Source: Knoxdaviesia capensis
Lineage: Eukaryota > Ascomycota > Sordariomycetes > Microascales > Gondwanamycetaceae
DNA: 64,000 bases
NCBI GenBank assembly: GCA_001510575.1
Contig: LNGK01000004.1
Location: forward strand, 1-64,000
Direction of reading: 5' to 3'
Below are positions 11,889-22,839 of this stretch, piece by piece. The position numbers and the translations under genes are program-made. Each line of letters opens with the position of its first letter. Positions within the stretch are counted from its first letter, which is position 1. The notes below the pieces were generated by a model. The model was not told the DNA's origin. It made no database searches and was given only the letters and a program-made list of their open reading frames with translations.

Positions 11889-12733
11889 GGTGTGGTGTAG
11901 TTGTGTGTGTTGTTGTGATGTGGTGTTGTGGTGTGGAAAGAGCAATTGGAAGCAGTGGAGGGGTGGTTTACTGAATGGTCAGATTAGGCTGTAACCCTAA
12001 GGGTTTCGCCAAACCCCAAGCAACCACCACTTACATGGGACACTGAATCATGATATATTCCCTAGGCCACCACGCCGCAGGGACAAACGTACACACCATT
12101 CTAAACTAGCCCATATACGCGTCCTGACCCTCCATGACACATGTGACCAAGGCCAAAGACTAATCCGGCGTCGACCTTGGCCTTGACCCGGCCGGGCCGA
12201 CGTATCGGCCATGAAAATGGAAAGTCTCGAGACTGTCCAGATTCGTGCCCGCATTGCTTTTCCTGTGGCTCTGAGATATTTCTCATGCCACCCCCCAAGC
12301 ACGGCATCACATGTCGGCCAAGTTGGTCGTGGCCACTAGACATGGCGACTATCATAGCCAGTTGAAGAAGCCATCTCCAGGCAGCCGTCTTCCTGCCCAG
12401 CTCCGATAGACATGAATGTCGAGACTGGATGAGGGACGGGAAAAGTATAAATACCCTGCTTGCGCCCATGATCTTCTCCAGGTCTTTGGAAAAAAAAAGC
12501 CACTCCTCATCTGCAGTGCAACACTTCATCATCCAAGATCTTCAACTCAACACCGCAACCGACGAAAACTTCCAATTTGGTGTTGACCTCCCCAAGTTCT
12601 CTCCAGCCCCCTTTACCCAGGAGTGAGTCCTTTTCCTTTGCTGTCAGCTTTGCTTTCTCTCCACCTCTTCCACCTCTTCAACAGTCGAAGGCTGACATAC
12701 TTACAGTCTCGTTCCCCAGACCACTGATTCAAG
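11889..12733. other. Spacer between polymerase iota and the small Cys-rich gene
   Basis: This spacer is shared by two divergent genes. It starts with a GT-rich run (11894-11940) and contains the inverted pair AACCCTAAGGGTTT at 11994-12007. The last 290 bases are the promoter and likely leader of the downstream gene: a TATA box at 12444-12453, then a possible leader intron from GTGAGT (about 12622) to the CAG near 12719. Confidence 0.5.
12444..12453 (+). promoter_or_regulatory. TATA box of the small Cys-rich gene
   Basis: The sequence agtataaata lies about 290 bases before the ATG at 12734. If the leader intron (GTGAGT to CAG) is removed, the leader would be about 160 nt. Few genes in this window have so clear a TATA box, which suggests regulated expression. 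Confidence 0.6.
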
Positions 12734-12934
12734 ATGTGCTTCGAAATGGTGAGAGTGCACTCCTACACCCTCTGTGGAGATGAATGCAAATGGGAGTCCA
12801 GCTCTCCTTTATATGCTGGTTGCTGGGCATACGTCTATAGCAACGGCAGGCTATGCCCAAATCCTAAAGTGAACTACTTGAGAGAAGATCGGCGGACTGG
12901 TTACTGCCCTAAGCACCAAGGCAGACGTATGTGA
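12734..12934 (+). CDS. Small cysteine-rich protein (66 aa), function unknown
   Basis: A single short open frame of 66 codons begins MCFEMVRVHSYTLCGDECKW and ends in basic residues. It has six cysteines (positions 2, 14, 18, 30, 41, 58) and several His, consistent with a small metal-binding fold. There is no signal peptide, so it should be intracellular. Filamentous fungi carry many short proteins that begin Met-Cys and place Cys/His pairs like this; they are usually annotated only as hypothetical. Support for a real gene comes from the TATA box upstream, the likely spliced leader and the even cysteine spacing. I see no domain I can name. A different splice at GAAATG|GTGAGA would truncate it and cannot be excluded. 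Confidence 0.55.
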   Translation: MCFEMVRVHSYTLCGDECKWESSSPLYAGCWAYVYSNGRLCPNPKVNYLREDRRTGYCPKHQGRRM

Positions 12935-15843
12935 CGCGGCTATTGTTCTGCCAGGATTGTGAGGACTGCTGGAGATAGCTTTGGATATATCAGGGGATGA
13001 AAGGTTTGGGGAATGAGATGGAATCGAGGGAGGTAGTTAGTATTAGCTGTTATAACACGTTGTTTTCCTGTTGAGGGTTGATGATCATCTTCCGTGATGT
13101 TAGTGAGCGCAAGAACATGAAAAGCAACCAGCTTGCACCCTGAATCATGTATCTTACCCCCAAGGCTACACAAAATACTAAAAGAAAAGGCCTCCAAGAC
13201 GGGAGTCTAATAAGTCAAGTCCACCATACGAGGGATGGGTGAAGCTGTTCGGGTACCAGCCTCGCTCCGGTCTCCAGTCCCACTACCCGGAGGCGGCACC
13301 GGCGGAGATTCTTCTGCAGCTGCAAAACTCACTGGGAACAGATGTGAGGGTGTGCAAGTCTGGTCTCCGGAGGAAAAAAGTGGGAATGAAGTTGTTGTGC
13401 GCGCAAACACCGGAGCTCCGCTTTTGACGTTTTGTTTGGGTTCGGGTCCGTGCATGGATTGACTTCCCGGGCAGGGGCCTTGTAGCGATTACAAAAACAT
13501 CGGCGCCGGAAATGATGGCGACAACGGTGCCAAGGAGGATCCTAAGGAGCGCATAAATTACAAAAAGCCGCGGACGCCTTAGGAGGTCGTTGATGTCCAA
13601 GAGAGAGTACCTTTTTTTCGAAGAAGAATACGCTATGCAGAACTGTCCTTGATATCGTCTTGAGGGTATCTCGGTTTCCACACTTAGGGTTAAAACCCAT
13701 ATGAAACCTCGACTACTACGTCCCGGAATGTTCGGATGTCGTGACGGGACACGGATCCTGAAATCTGCCTTGCCTAACCACCGGCGAAGAGAGCCGCACT
13801 TTCTCTCTCGTATCCGTGGAAATCCCATTCCACTCAATGGAGAACAGGGACTCGTTAGTGTAAGTTCGATCAGAGCTGCGAGTTTGAGCGGAAATTTCCG
13901 TCGTGGTGTAAGTTCAGCCCAGAGAATCGGTGAAGCTTTTGACGAGCACGAATGCCTTCAGCGAAACCATATACACACCGACCTCATCTCAGCTGGCCTT
14001 TCTTTTTATTTTTTAATTTTTATTTTAATTTTTGTTTTAGTTTTTTCCCCTTCTCATATCTTGCAACGATATTCACTTAAGCGGTCTTGCCCAGTTCCAA
14101 CCGAAAAAGCCCGGGCAAAGCTGTTCGTTCCTGCCGCACGAGTACTGTACGTTGTGATGCGGTTAACGGGGGCGGGCCCAAAGATATGCAACAAACAGTA
14201 TGTCGTGATATGCAGGCCCTATTCATGTATCCGGTATACACAAAAACAATCGGAAAAAGAAGAGGCCAGATCCGCCCTATCCAGGACTCAAATCCTTCAG
14301 GCCGTGACGCATTTCTCACCTTCTTTTTCCTTCATCACAACATCACTCACACCCACCCAGAATCAATCACCCAAGACAAGCAACCCCGGTCTCGAATCTA
14401 CTGTACTGTATTGAACCCTCTGATGCTTATCCCATGTGAAGAACCCCAATTCCGTGCACTATGATGATTCTCCTAAAACTCCACCGAAGCCAACCAAATT
14501 GCCACCCCAGCCTGCGACTGAATCCTTGCAACTCTCTGTGCACAAATTAGCCGCCAGAAGGAATCGAAATTCTCCCTCTCTCAGACACCAACACGCGCAA
14601 CCAAACACAATCCGGCGACTTTTGCCTTATTGGTCGCTTCGTGCATGGGGTCTTTGTGGGCCGTCAGGCACTTAAGCGCCCAAGCCATCTCCGCCATTGG
14701 CTGGCCACTGTGACAAGAGCGAGTGCTGAACATCATCGCCGTGCAGCAAAGAGGGGGGAGGGGGGAAGTCGGCTTTGTGGGCTTCCCCATTTCCAATGCC
14801 GGCTCAAATCCTTGCACCACCATGCACGCACTCCCTGTGGCCTATACCACGCTTTTGTTGCACCGGTTCTGGTTTGTCTCCCTACCACGCTTTTGGGTGA
14901 GGTCTCGATAATCCCAATGTTCTCCTTCACGAACCAACAACTGGAATACTTGTTGTCCCATCAAAGTGGATGGGATGAGTTTTTTTTTTCTGACTAGCCC
15001 AGGTTTCCCATCCTTCGGGGACAACGAATCCGATGAGGTCTATGGGATAAGCGAACGCTTATCGCATGGAGAGAAAGAGAGAGGGAGAGAGAGAGATATG
15101 CTCGAGGGAGACAACCCAAGTGTGATGCCTGCAAGTGCGTCAAGTGAGCGGCGTGTAAACCAGTGGGCTTGTTTGTGTGTATGTGTGTGTGTGTGTGTGC
15201 GTGTGTGAGTCTGTGCGTGAATTGCATGCCTTTCGCTGCGCTTGCTCGGTTGGGGCTGGATGGCTGGCATCCCACGTTAGAGGAGTGAGTTGCCTTGGCT
15301 GACGACCGCGGTGTGGGTGTGGGAACTTGCTCGCTTTTCGCCTTTATCCTCTTTGTTTCTTTGTGCGTGTGTGTGTGTGATGGGTTCAGCAGCTGGGGAG
15401 GTTTCCTGGTTCTTCGTCGCCTGTTCGTTTCGGCCCCTCACAGCGATCGTCTTAAACGCCTCCCAATCCTCCCGCACACTTGGGCCGTCCCACCGGTCGC
15501 TTAAATTCTGTTCGTCTTTTATAAAGACCCGCGGCATACCCCGTCTTTCCGCTATTTCTTTGTCGGGTCCCGTGTAACTGGTCTCATGCCTCTTTTCCTT
15601 CTTTTCCTTCTTCTTCTTCTTCTCCTCATATCTATTCCATGTTTTGGTCTCTCATCCGGAGGACAAACTGATATATTTTCTTTTAATCCCATTCAATTGC
15701 TATCAGCTGCTCCTCTCTCCCGGTCCCTCTTCCTGAGCGTCAGATCTAGAGATTCTGTATATCTTCGGTGTTGGTCTTCATCTTGATTCCTCACTATCGG
15801 CCTTCCATTGCCTGATTTATTCCAACAACCGACCTGCCTCAAC
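12935..15843. other. Spacer, 2.9 kb, with one protein-like fragment
   Basis: At 13190-13427 one frame on the plus strand reads like protein (EGWVKLFGYQPRSGL, then EILLQLQNSLGTDVRV) with a possible donor GTGAGG at about 13343, but no partner exon or start is found. It may be a relic. The stretch 13950-14060 is T-rich. A (GT)n microsatellite lies at about 15173-15207. Pyrimidine tracts fill 15586-15640, as expected for the promoter and leader of the gene at 15844. Other open frames here have spacer composition. Confidence 0.4.
15173..15207. repeat. (GT)n microsatellite
   Basis: An almost pure GT run with single-base interruptions (gtttgtgtgtatgtgtgt and on). It lies about 640 bases before the gene at 15844. 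A shorter GT run occurs at about 15364-15378. Confidence 0.85.
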
Positions 15844-17223
15844 ATGGACGGCCAGCCTCCCTCCTCTGCAGCCTCCCGGCCCAAGAGGCCCAAGCTGTCG
15901 ATCTCCATTCACACTGTCCCACCACAGCAACGCTCCCGAAGTGTCGGTGTAAGACGCCTGACCTTCCAAGACCCCAAGTCCCCGACTGCTTTCAACACTC
16001 TGACCAATGTGTACGCCACTGCAATCGAGCGATCAACCCCCGTGCAGCCCGAACCCGTTACGGCAATCCTTTCACTCCCGCCTTCGGGTCTCAGAATCCA
16101 GACCGATGGCATTCCGAGAAGCCCAATCAAGCACCTGAACACTCCATACGCGCCTGCATACCCGGAGACCCCTCTCACTGCCCACCCGATGTCTCCGGGC
16201 GTGGCTCACGACTTTATATTCCCCAGTACTATGACTGCCACACCACCACTGTCAGCTGGTCCGGTCGAGCCAGGAACACATTCATTCGCGTCTCTTCTTG
16301 GAGCCGTGGCAAAACCAACCCTCACCGCCTTGGTTCCCGCCAAGGACTCTCAAACTACCACCTCATCTTCAAAGCAGGAGCCGCCTACAATTTCACAATG
16401 GCGTGCCCCGAGTTGTTCTTTAGTACCCGGAACCCTCGCCCCTACCGGAGCATCGGGACCCTTGGCATCCGCCCCTTACACCCATCCCCGATCCCTTCAC
16501 AGCATTCTCCGAAATTCGCCTCTTCACATCAAAAGCCCCATTTCTCCTCGACGGCAATCTCTCCGCCTTCAGGAAAAGGCTCTAAGGCGAGTAGGCTACA
16601 ATGACCCTCTCACCCAGACAATCATCAACCAGAAGTACACCCTGTCACATGTTGAGTTGTTGGACGATGGGTCTCCCATGTCGCCGGCCTTCCCGTTCTC
16701 AGCCGCCGATGTCTCCCCACCAAACGACATCTCCATGATTGATGACCCGTCTATACGGAATGGTGGACAAACCCCCGGGCCTATGGAGGAAATCCGTCGG
16801 TCAATGGCCGGTCTTTCAGCTATGTCGCCGCTCTTGACTCCCGCGGGTGTCAAGAAACGGAAGCGTAAGGAGAAGAAACGGCAATGGCGCTGGACCATCA
16901 ACCAGGAAGACGAAGCTACTGACCCGGACCCGTCCGGAGCCGTTCTTGCCGCCTCGGCGCTTTCCCAACAAGCCCCCGTTCAACACCCGCAGCCGCAAAC
17001 ACCCTCCATCGAGGTTGATGCCGACCAAACCCCCATTGTTCGCACTGCTGCTCAATCTTTTTCTGATCTCCCGCCGCCGGTCACCTCGCACTCGCAGGGC
17101 GGAGATGACGTTGATATGTCGGATGCCAATGATCATGATCAACTTTCGGTGTGTGACGCTGAAGAATACGACGCCCAGAAGCGTCGGAAGGACACGCCCG
17201 TCCCCGCCGATTTGATCCCCTAG
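15844..17223 (+). CDS. Conserved-looking protein with basic patch, function unknown
   Basis: One intron-free frame of 459 residues, starting MDGQPPSSAASRPKRPKLSI, in a CAACATGG context after a long pyrimidine-rich leader. I do not recognise an enzyme or fold. Most of it is Pro/Ser/Thr-rich and probably disordered. It contains many SP and TP pairs typical of kinase sites, such as RSPIKHLNTPYAP, and ordered-looking islands: VRRLTFQDPKSPTAF near 38-52 and the segment around RRQSLRLQEKALRRVGYNDPLTQ. A strongly basic KKRKRKEKKRQWRW stretch near residues 338-351 looks like a nuclear localisation signal. The C-terminus is acidic and then basic (DAQKRRKD). A nuclear regulatory or chromatin-linked role is a guess from composition only. 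Confidence 0.75.
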   Translation: MDGQPPSSAASRPKRPKLSISIHTVPPQQRSRSVGVRRLTFQDPKSPTAFNTLTNVYATAIERSTPVQPEPVTAILSLPPSGLRIQTDGIPRSPIKHLNTPYAPAYPETPLTAHPMSPGVAHDFIFPSTMTATPPLSAGPVEPGTHSFASLLGAVAKPTLTALVPAKDSQTTTSSSKQEPPTISQWRAPSCSLVPGTLAPTGASGPLASAPYTHPRSLHSILRNSPLHIKSPISPRRQSLRLQEKALRRVGYNDPLTQTIINQKYTLSHVELLDDGSPMSPAFPFSAADVSPPNDISMIDDPSIRNGGQTPGPMEEIRRSMAGLSAMSPLLTPAGVKKRKRKEKKRQWRWTINQEDEATDPDPSGAVLAASALSQQAPVQHPQPQTPSIEVDADQTPIVRTAAQSFSDLPPPVTSHSQGGDDVDMSDANDHDQLSVCDAEEYDAQKRRKDTPVPADLIP

Positions 17224-17990
17224 AACAGGAAGGGTTCTGTATCTTGCTCTTCTAAAGATGCTTATTGGTTTTAACTTCTTTTCTTATTATGTGTTAATAC
17301 TTGTTTTACTGTGATGGATTATTTTTTGAGAGATTTTCTCTTCGCACTCATGTCCCGTCTACGAACACAGCTTGCCACTTACTGTCTTTTTCTTCCGTTT
17401 CTAACTTACACACATTTGCGTACGTCACTGTTCAGCTTCTATTTCTCTGGTTTGGACAATCTTGTCTTCCAACTCGCAGAAACTGAAATAGTGGTTTTAT
17501 ATGTAATAATATATTTTAAGGCACTTACATGTCCTTTTCATGACTGTTGTTGGAATTGTCGTGTTTCCATTTTCGGTGCATTTTCAGTGTCTCAGATCGT
17601 TTTTCTGTTTGAATTGGTCCGAACCACCTATCTAACCTCTAGATATACTTCCGCCCGGAACTGAACTAAGACCACATTCCCGACGCCGCGAGACTTTTTA
17701 GAGCGATTATTAGCGATCTGAGTCTCTTAGTACATCACTGATGTATGGACCGATACGTTTTCAGCATGTTACGCCAATGCAATGGCGAGAAATTCACGGC
17801 CAATGTAATGTCGACGTCATCTACGCTTAAGTATCACATAGGAGCGACCCCCGTGTGTAAGATAGATATAACCCCAGGTGAGTCTTTTCCTACAAGTCTT
17901 CTCTTTCAAGAAATTGAACTCCTGGTTATTTCCTGGTATCGCTAATCACTTATTTGGTCTCACGCAAATTTCCTTTCACCACATAACATC
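17224..17990. other. Spacer upstream of the Mug190-like gene
   Basis: This stretch is AT-rich and T-rich (17224-17680), then mixed. It holds the 3' end of the upstream gene and the promoter of the next. The short open frames have no coding character. I see nothing else in it. Confidence 0.5.
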
Positions 17991-20900
17991 ATGGAGCCGG
18001 ACGACCGCGTTAAAGGATCTGGTACGGCCGGCTACTACAGCGGCCGGAACCGGATTCCGAATATCCAAGAGTTTGTGGAACGCCTAGACCGGCAAAAGGC
18101 CGATCGAGACGCGGAGATCGACCGCGAGATGAATGAGAATGAGCGAAATGAGGAAGAGCGTGCCGCAGCGAAGAAAAAGCACCACTGGAAGACCGTCCGC
18201 GATCCGGTGACCGGCCGGGACATCCAGATTGAGGATGTGAACATCCACTACCAAGAAGCAGTCGAGAATCCAAAGGTAATGGGGAAGGAATAGATGAAGA
18301 ATACCCGGTGTGCTCAGTCCAGCAGCTGACCTGTACTATCTGTCCATTCTCCAGATCGTGGTCCCGAACGAAAACCTCGGAAAGCCCACCACCGTGCCGA
18401 TCTCGCCAAACCAGTCAGGCGAGGAGTACGCCCGGGCCCAGGACTTGTCCGCGCCCCCGGACCCGATGACCGAGGGCGCCACGTCCGACGTCCCGCTGCG
18501 CGGCGAGAAGACGTCGATCTTGTTCTACCCGACGCCGACCATCAGCTTCGAGCCGGCTTTCCAGGCACTAGAGAACCGTGCAACTATGGTCACCGCTGCT
18601 GTGTTTCTGGTGGTTGCCGTCGGTGGCCGTCTAATCGGTGCCTCGCTGTGGGGCACTGTGCCGCTTGGAGCTGTGGTTGCGGCCGCGGTTGCGAAGTGGG
18701 CGAGTGAAGTGATACGGCAAGGGCGCGAGACTGAGTGGGAGTCGGAACTCACTAGGGGGCATACGGCCAGCGCGAACCTGATTCCCGAAAGCGCCGAGGT
18801 TAGTTGATTCACTTACACTTTCAGGGGCTCTCACTTGATTACTGACTTTATGACCATTCCAACACCAGTGGATGAATACAATGCTCGGCATCATGTGGGG
18901 TCTGATCAACCCGGAGATGTTTGCCGGAGTGGCCGATACGTAAGTCATGCCCACACTGCAGCTCAAAGGGACAAAAGATACTAACGCATGTTGGGTGCAC
19001 CAGTCTTGAGGACGTCATGGTTGCATCCGTGCCCGGAATCATCGAGAACGTGCGAGTCGCCGACATCACCCAGGGCAGCAACCCGCTCCGGATTCTCAGC
19101 CTCCGAGCACTCCCAGACCACCACCTTCAAGAGGTTGCTGACGAAGTGCGTCGGCGGGATTCCGAAAAGATGGACCCAGACCAGCTGGCTGCCATGGAGA
19201 AGGCCGGCGCATTTTACAACCTCGAGGCGTCGGTTGCGTATCATGCTCGGCCGTCTGGGTCGGATGTCTCGTCCAAAGCGAAGAACATGGGAATGCAACT
19301 GATTTTCTACCTCGGTGTTCGCGGGCTTTTTGGACTCCCATTGCCAGTGTGTACGTATTTTCCCCTCTGGTGAGGCGCCTGGAAAGATGTCTAACTGGTA
19401 ACTGTTCATCTAGGGGTTGAGCTTGTCGGGCTTGTGGCAACGGTCCGGATGCGCATCCAACTTACCCCTGAACCACCGTTTCTCAAGACGTTGACCTTCA
19501 CACTCATCGGACTGCCCAAGGTCGAGGCTGGATGTACCCCGATGATCGAGAGGGGCGTCAATATCCTCAATCTCCCCATCATCTCCAACTTTGTGAACTG
19601 GGCCATCAAAACAACCGCGTCCATGGTAAGTTCCGCCAAACTGACTCTGGCTTCATTGCCTCTTTGCTAATATGGCGGATCTCCCTGCAGTATGTCGCCC
19701 CCAAAAGCATGACGCTCGACCTTGCCAGCCTTCTCCAAGGCGACGACATCGAGCGCGACACAACCGCAACCGGCATAATCTTCTTGCGTATCCACAAGGC
19801 GGTGGGCCTCAGCAAGCAGGACCACCGTGGCAGTCGCGGCGGCGGCTCCGACCCGTATATCACAGTGGCCTGGAGCAAATTCTCCAAGCCACTATTCTGC
19901 ACCCGCGTGATCCAGGACAACCTCAACCCGATCTTCGAGGAGGCCTGTGGACTGCTGGTGACTCCGGACGTGCTCAGCGCCGAGGAGAACCTGTCGGTCG
20001 AGCTCTGGGACAGCGACCGCTCGTCTGCCGATGACGTGGTCGGCAAAATCGAGCTTAGTATTGAGAAGCTCATGCGTCACCCTGGCCGCATGTTCCCGCA
20101 GATGTCGAAGTTGCGCGGGTTGAAGGCTGATACTGAGATGCCGGGTGTCTTGATCTGGGAAGTGGGGTTCTTTGGTAAAGTGCCGTTTAGACCGGAATTG
20201 TACATTGATGAGAAGAAGCGAGAGAGCTTGCAGAAGGAGGAGGAGGAGGCTGCCAAGTTGAAGCATAAGGCGAAACAGGCTGAACCTGAACAAGAGGAAG
20301 TGAATCAGCCAGTGCAGAATCCCACCGACTCCGCAGACAGAGCTGTACCAGAGGGAGGTCCAGTGTCTGTTCCCTCGCCTGAGTCTGGCTTGGATGCCCC
20401 CGTTGAAGCAGTCCAAGCCGAGCCCACGCAACCTATGGGGGCACCCGGGGCCACCGCTTCTGAAAATGCCCGGCCCGCCGACCCGGACACCCATGCACGT
20501 CTCAGGGCTGTCATGGACACACTTTCCGAGGCAGCCAATGCCCCAGAGTCCTCACAGAAGGCCCGTCCGGACCCGGCAGCCGAGCGCACTCCCGAGGTGT
20601 CTGCCATGCACACGCCGCCGGACCCGCTGTGGCCATCGGGCATCCTTTCGGTTGTCATCCACCAGATCGTTGGCCTGGAGCTAGCAAATATCAAGGGGTC
20701 CAAAGGGAAACGCAGCGGCCGCGAGTATGAGCCGGGCCGGCCTGAAGCTGGTGAAGTCCGCGAGGAGCAGGGCCAGAAGCTGCCGAGCTCGTACTGCACC
20801 ATCCTGGTCAACGACGATATGGTACGTTTCCCCAACACTGTGGCGAGACCCGTAGAAGGAGTGAGAGAGGGCGAGGGGGGGATGTCAATGCTAACTCCTT

Positions 20901-22462
20901 GCAGGTATACAAAACGAGAACCAAGGCGGTTTCGTCGCAGCCGATCTTCAACGCTGGTACTGAGCGGTTCATCCGCGATTGGCGGAATTGCATTGTCACT
21001 GTGACGGTTCGAGACTCACGCAATCGGGAACATGACCCCATCATCGGTGTTGTTCCGCTGAAGCTCTCTGATATCTTGAGCGAAAGCAGCCAGGTAAGAT
21101 TCCACTCCAGATATTGACAGCGTAAACAGGAAAGCATTGCTAACATGCTGGGATCTCTAGAATACGCATTGGTATCCCATTGATGGCGGCATTGGATTTG
21201 GCCGCGTCCGTATCTCGTTGCTGTTCCGCTCTGTGGAGCTGAAACTGCCGCCAACACAACTCGGATGGGACGTTGGCACCTTCGAATTCACTTCTCCTAC
21301 TATTTCGGCAGCCAATCTGGATCTGAAGGGGAAGATGAAGATCCATCTTCGCACCGGAGGCAGCTCGGCGACAATCCCGGCTTCAACCATTGCGAACCGA
21401 ACCAACTTCCCTGACAAGCAGAAACACCAACATCAAGACTCTGGCGTGGGCTTAGATGGGGATTCCGACTTGACGTCCCAGTCGGAAAACGCCGTGTCTC
21501 CGACCGCCATCTCGGGCCCCATTGCCGACGGCTCCACTATCAGCTGGGACCTCTCCGGAACGCACCGCATCCGGCTTCCGGTGCGGTATCGCTACCGCTC
21601 ACCGATTTTCTTCGAGTTCATCTCTGCCGGCCGCAGCCACGCCGAAGCCTTTGCGTCGCTGTGGCTGGTCGACCTGGTCGACCTGGCTGACCAGGATTTC
21701 GACCTTCCAATCTGGCAATGCGACAACCCACAGCGGCTCTCGCAGAGCTACATCACCGAGCGCAACGCTGCCGACGTGCGCGAGTTCCTCGACCTGCGCG
21801 AGGTTGGCCGACTGCGCTTCCGCGCGCGCTTCTCCACCGGCACCGATCGCGAGCACATCAAGTTCGTGCGCGATGACGAGCTGCGCGAGACCATCGAGAC
21901 TTGGGAAGCGTGCTTTGCCGAGGGCGCCCGCAAGGAGGAGGTCGAGAGCGAGGTGCCCGAGCTGGCCCGCCGCCTCACGGAACAGGCGGAGAAAACCCGC
22001 CAGACCACCGTCGAGTGGAGCGAGCGGCGCGGCGACCATCGGCGCTGGATCGCCCCCGACGGCACCGACTGGAGTGCCGCGTTTGGCGAAGACCCCAGCA
22101 AGCTGATGGGCGGATTGCCGAACGACGTCTCCAGCTGCGAAGACGGCGGGAGCGAGAACTTTTCCGGCGAGGGCGAGGAGTCGTTCGAGATTGATCCCGA
22201 CGAATACGAGGACCGCGGAAACGCGTCCATTGACGCGCCCACTGAAACCACCTCGTCCTCCGGAAGCAAGAACCCCATCAAGCTGTACAAGGACTACAAG
22301 ACGCGTCGCCGGGATTTGCACCGGACCCATCGCGGGCTGATGCAGTGGCGGCCGATGCGGAACGTGCAGTTCGCGAAGGACGAGGCCATATTTGCGGCCA
22401 AGAAAGTAAAGAAGTTGGGGTCATTGGATGGTAGAAAACCAGATATCGAGACTGAAGTGTAA
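17991..22462 (+). CDS. Mug190-like protein with SMP and C2 domains
   Basis: Eight exons join to 1326 residues: 17991-18275, 18355-18798, 18869-18939, 19004-19350, 19414-19625, 19691-20821, 20905-21093 and 21161-22462. A basic/acidic helix-rich head (1-95) precedes a membrane hairpin at about 172-210 (VTAAVFLVVAVGGRLIG then LGAVVAAAVAKW). An SMP lipid-transfer domain spans about 244-450. A first C2 domain (about 460-605) has SDPYITV and NPIFEE, and a second (about 765-895) is split by an intron. A third, degenerate C2-like block follows WYPIDGGIGFGRVRI. A Pro/Glu-rich linker lies between. The layout matches tricalbin/extended-synaptotagmin relatives and fission yeast Mug190, which sit in the ER and bridge to other membranes. 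Lipid transfer at ER contact sites is inferred from the family. Confidence 0.88.
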
Positions 22463-22839
22463 ATTCTATGCTACTAGAAACAAATTGCCGATATATCGTT
22501 TATATAATTCTGAAATCTGAGATCTGCACCAATTACCACGATACCGTGATGCGTTTATAAAAGGAGCAAACAGGTTTTGGGCCAACCCTAGCCCTAACGG
22601 TCTAACCCTAGCACACATAACCCTAGCTGTAACCCTACATAACCCTTAGTGTCCACAAGCGCAAAACCCCCCACCACTATCGAGATAGAAAAAAATTTGA
22701 TAAGATAAGAAAAAATAGTTGGAAAAAAAAAGAATATTCACATCTATTTGAAAAAAAGTTCAACCTCACACCCTCCCAACATTTTCCTCTCTCCCAAAAG
22801 CCATGTAAGAGAGAGAAACCACGTCAACTTACACTCAAT
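22463..22839. other. Promoter region of the Rrp12 gene
   Basis: This is the 377-base gap between two genes on the same strand. It holds a TATA-like ttataaaagg (about 22554-22563), the telobox cluster listed separately, and A-rich stretches just before the start. No other open frame is supported. Confidence 0.6.
22584..22650 (+). promoter_or_regulatory. Cluster of telobox (AACCCTA) motifs before Rrp12
   Basis: Four exact AACCCTA copies start at 22584, 22604, 22619 and 22631, with a near copy AACCCTT at 22641. All face the same way and lie 190-256 bases before the Rrp12 start. Spacing is irregular, so this is not a simple tandem repeat. In yeasts, plants and other fungi, AACCCTA teloboxes in promoters bind Myb-type (Tbf1/TRF-like) factors and are enriched before ribosome-production genes. 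That this cluster works the same way here is inferred from its place and number. Confidence 0.6.

Noticed and set aside
13701..14414. 237-codon plus-strand frame
   Set aside because: Spans a T-rich low-complexity block and lacks coding bias.
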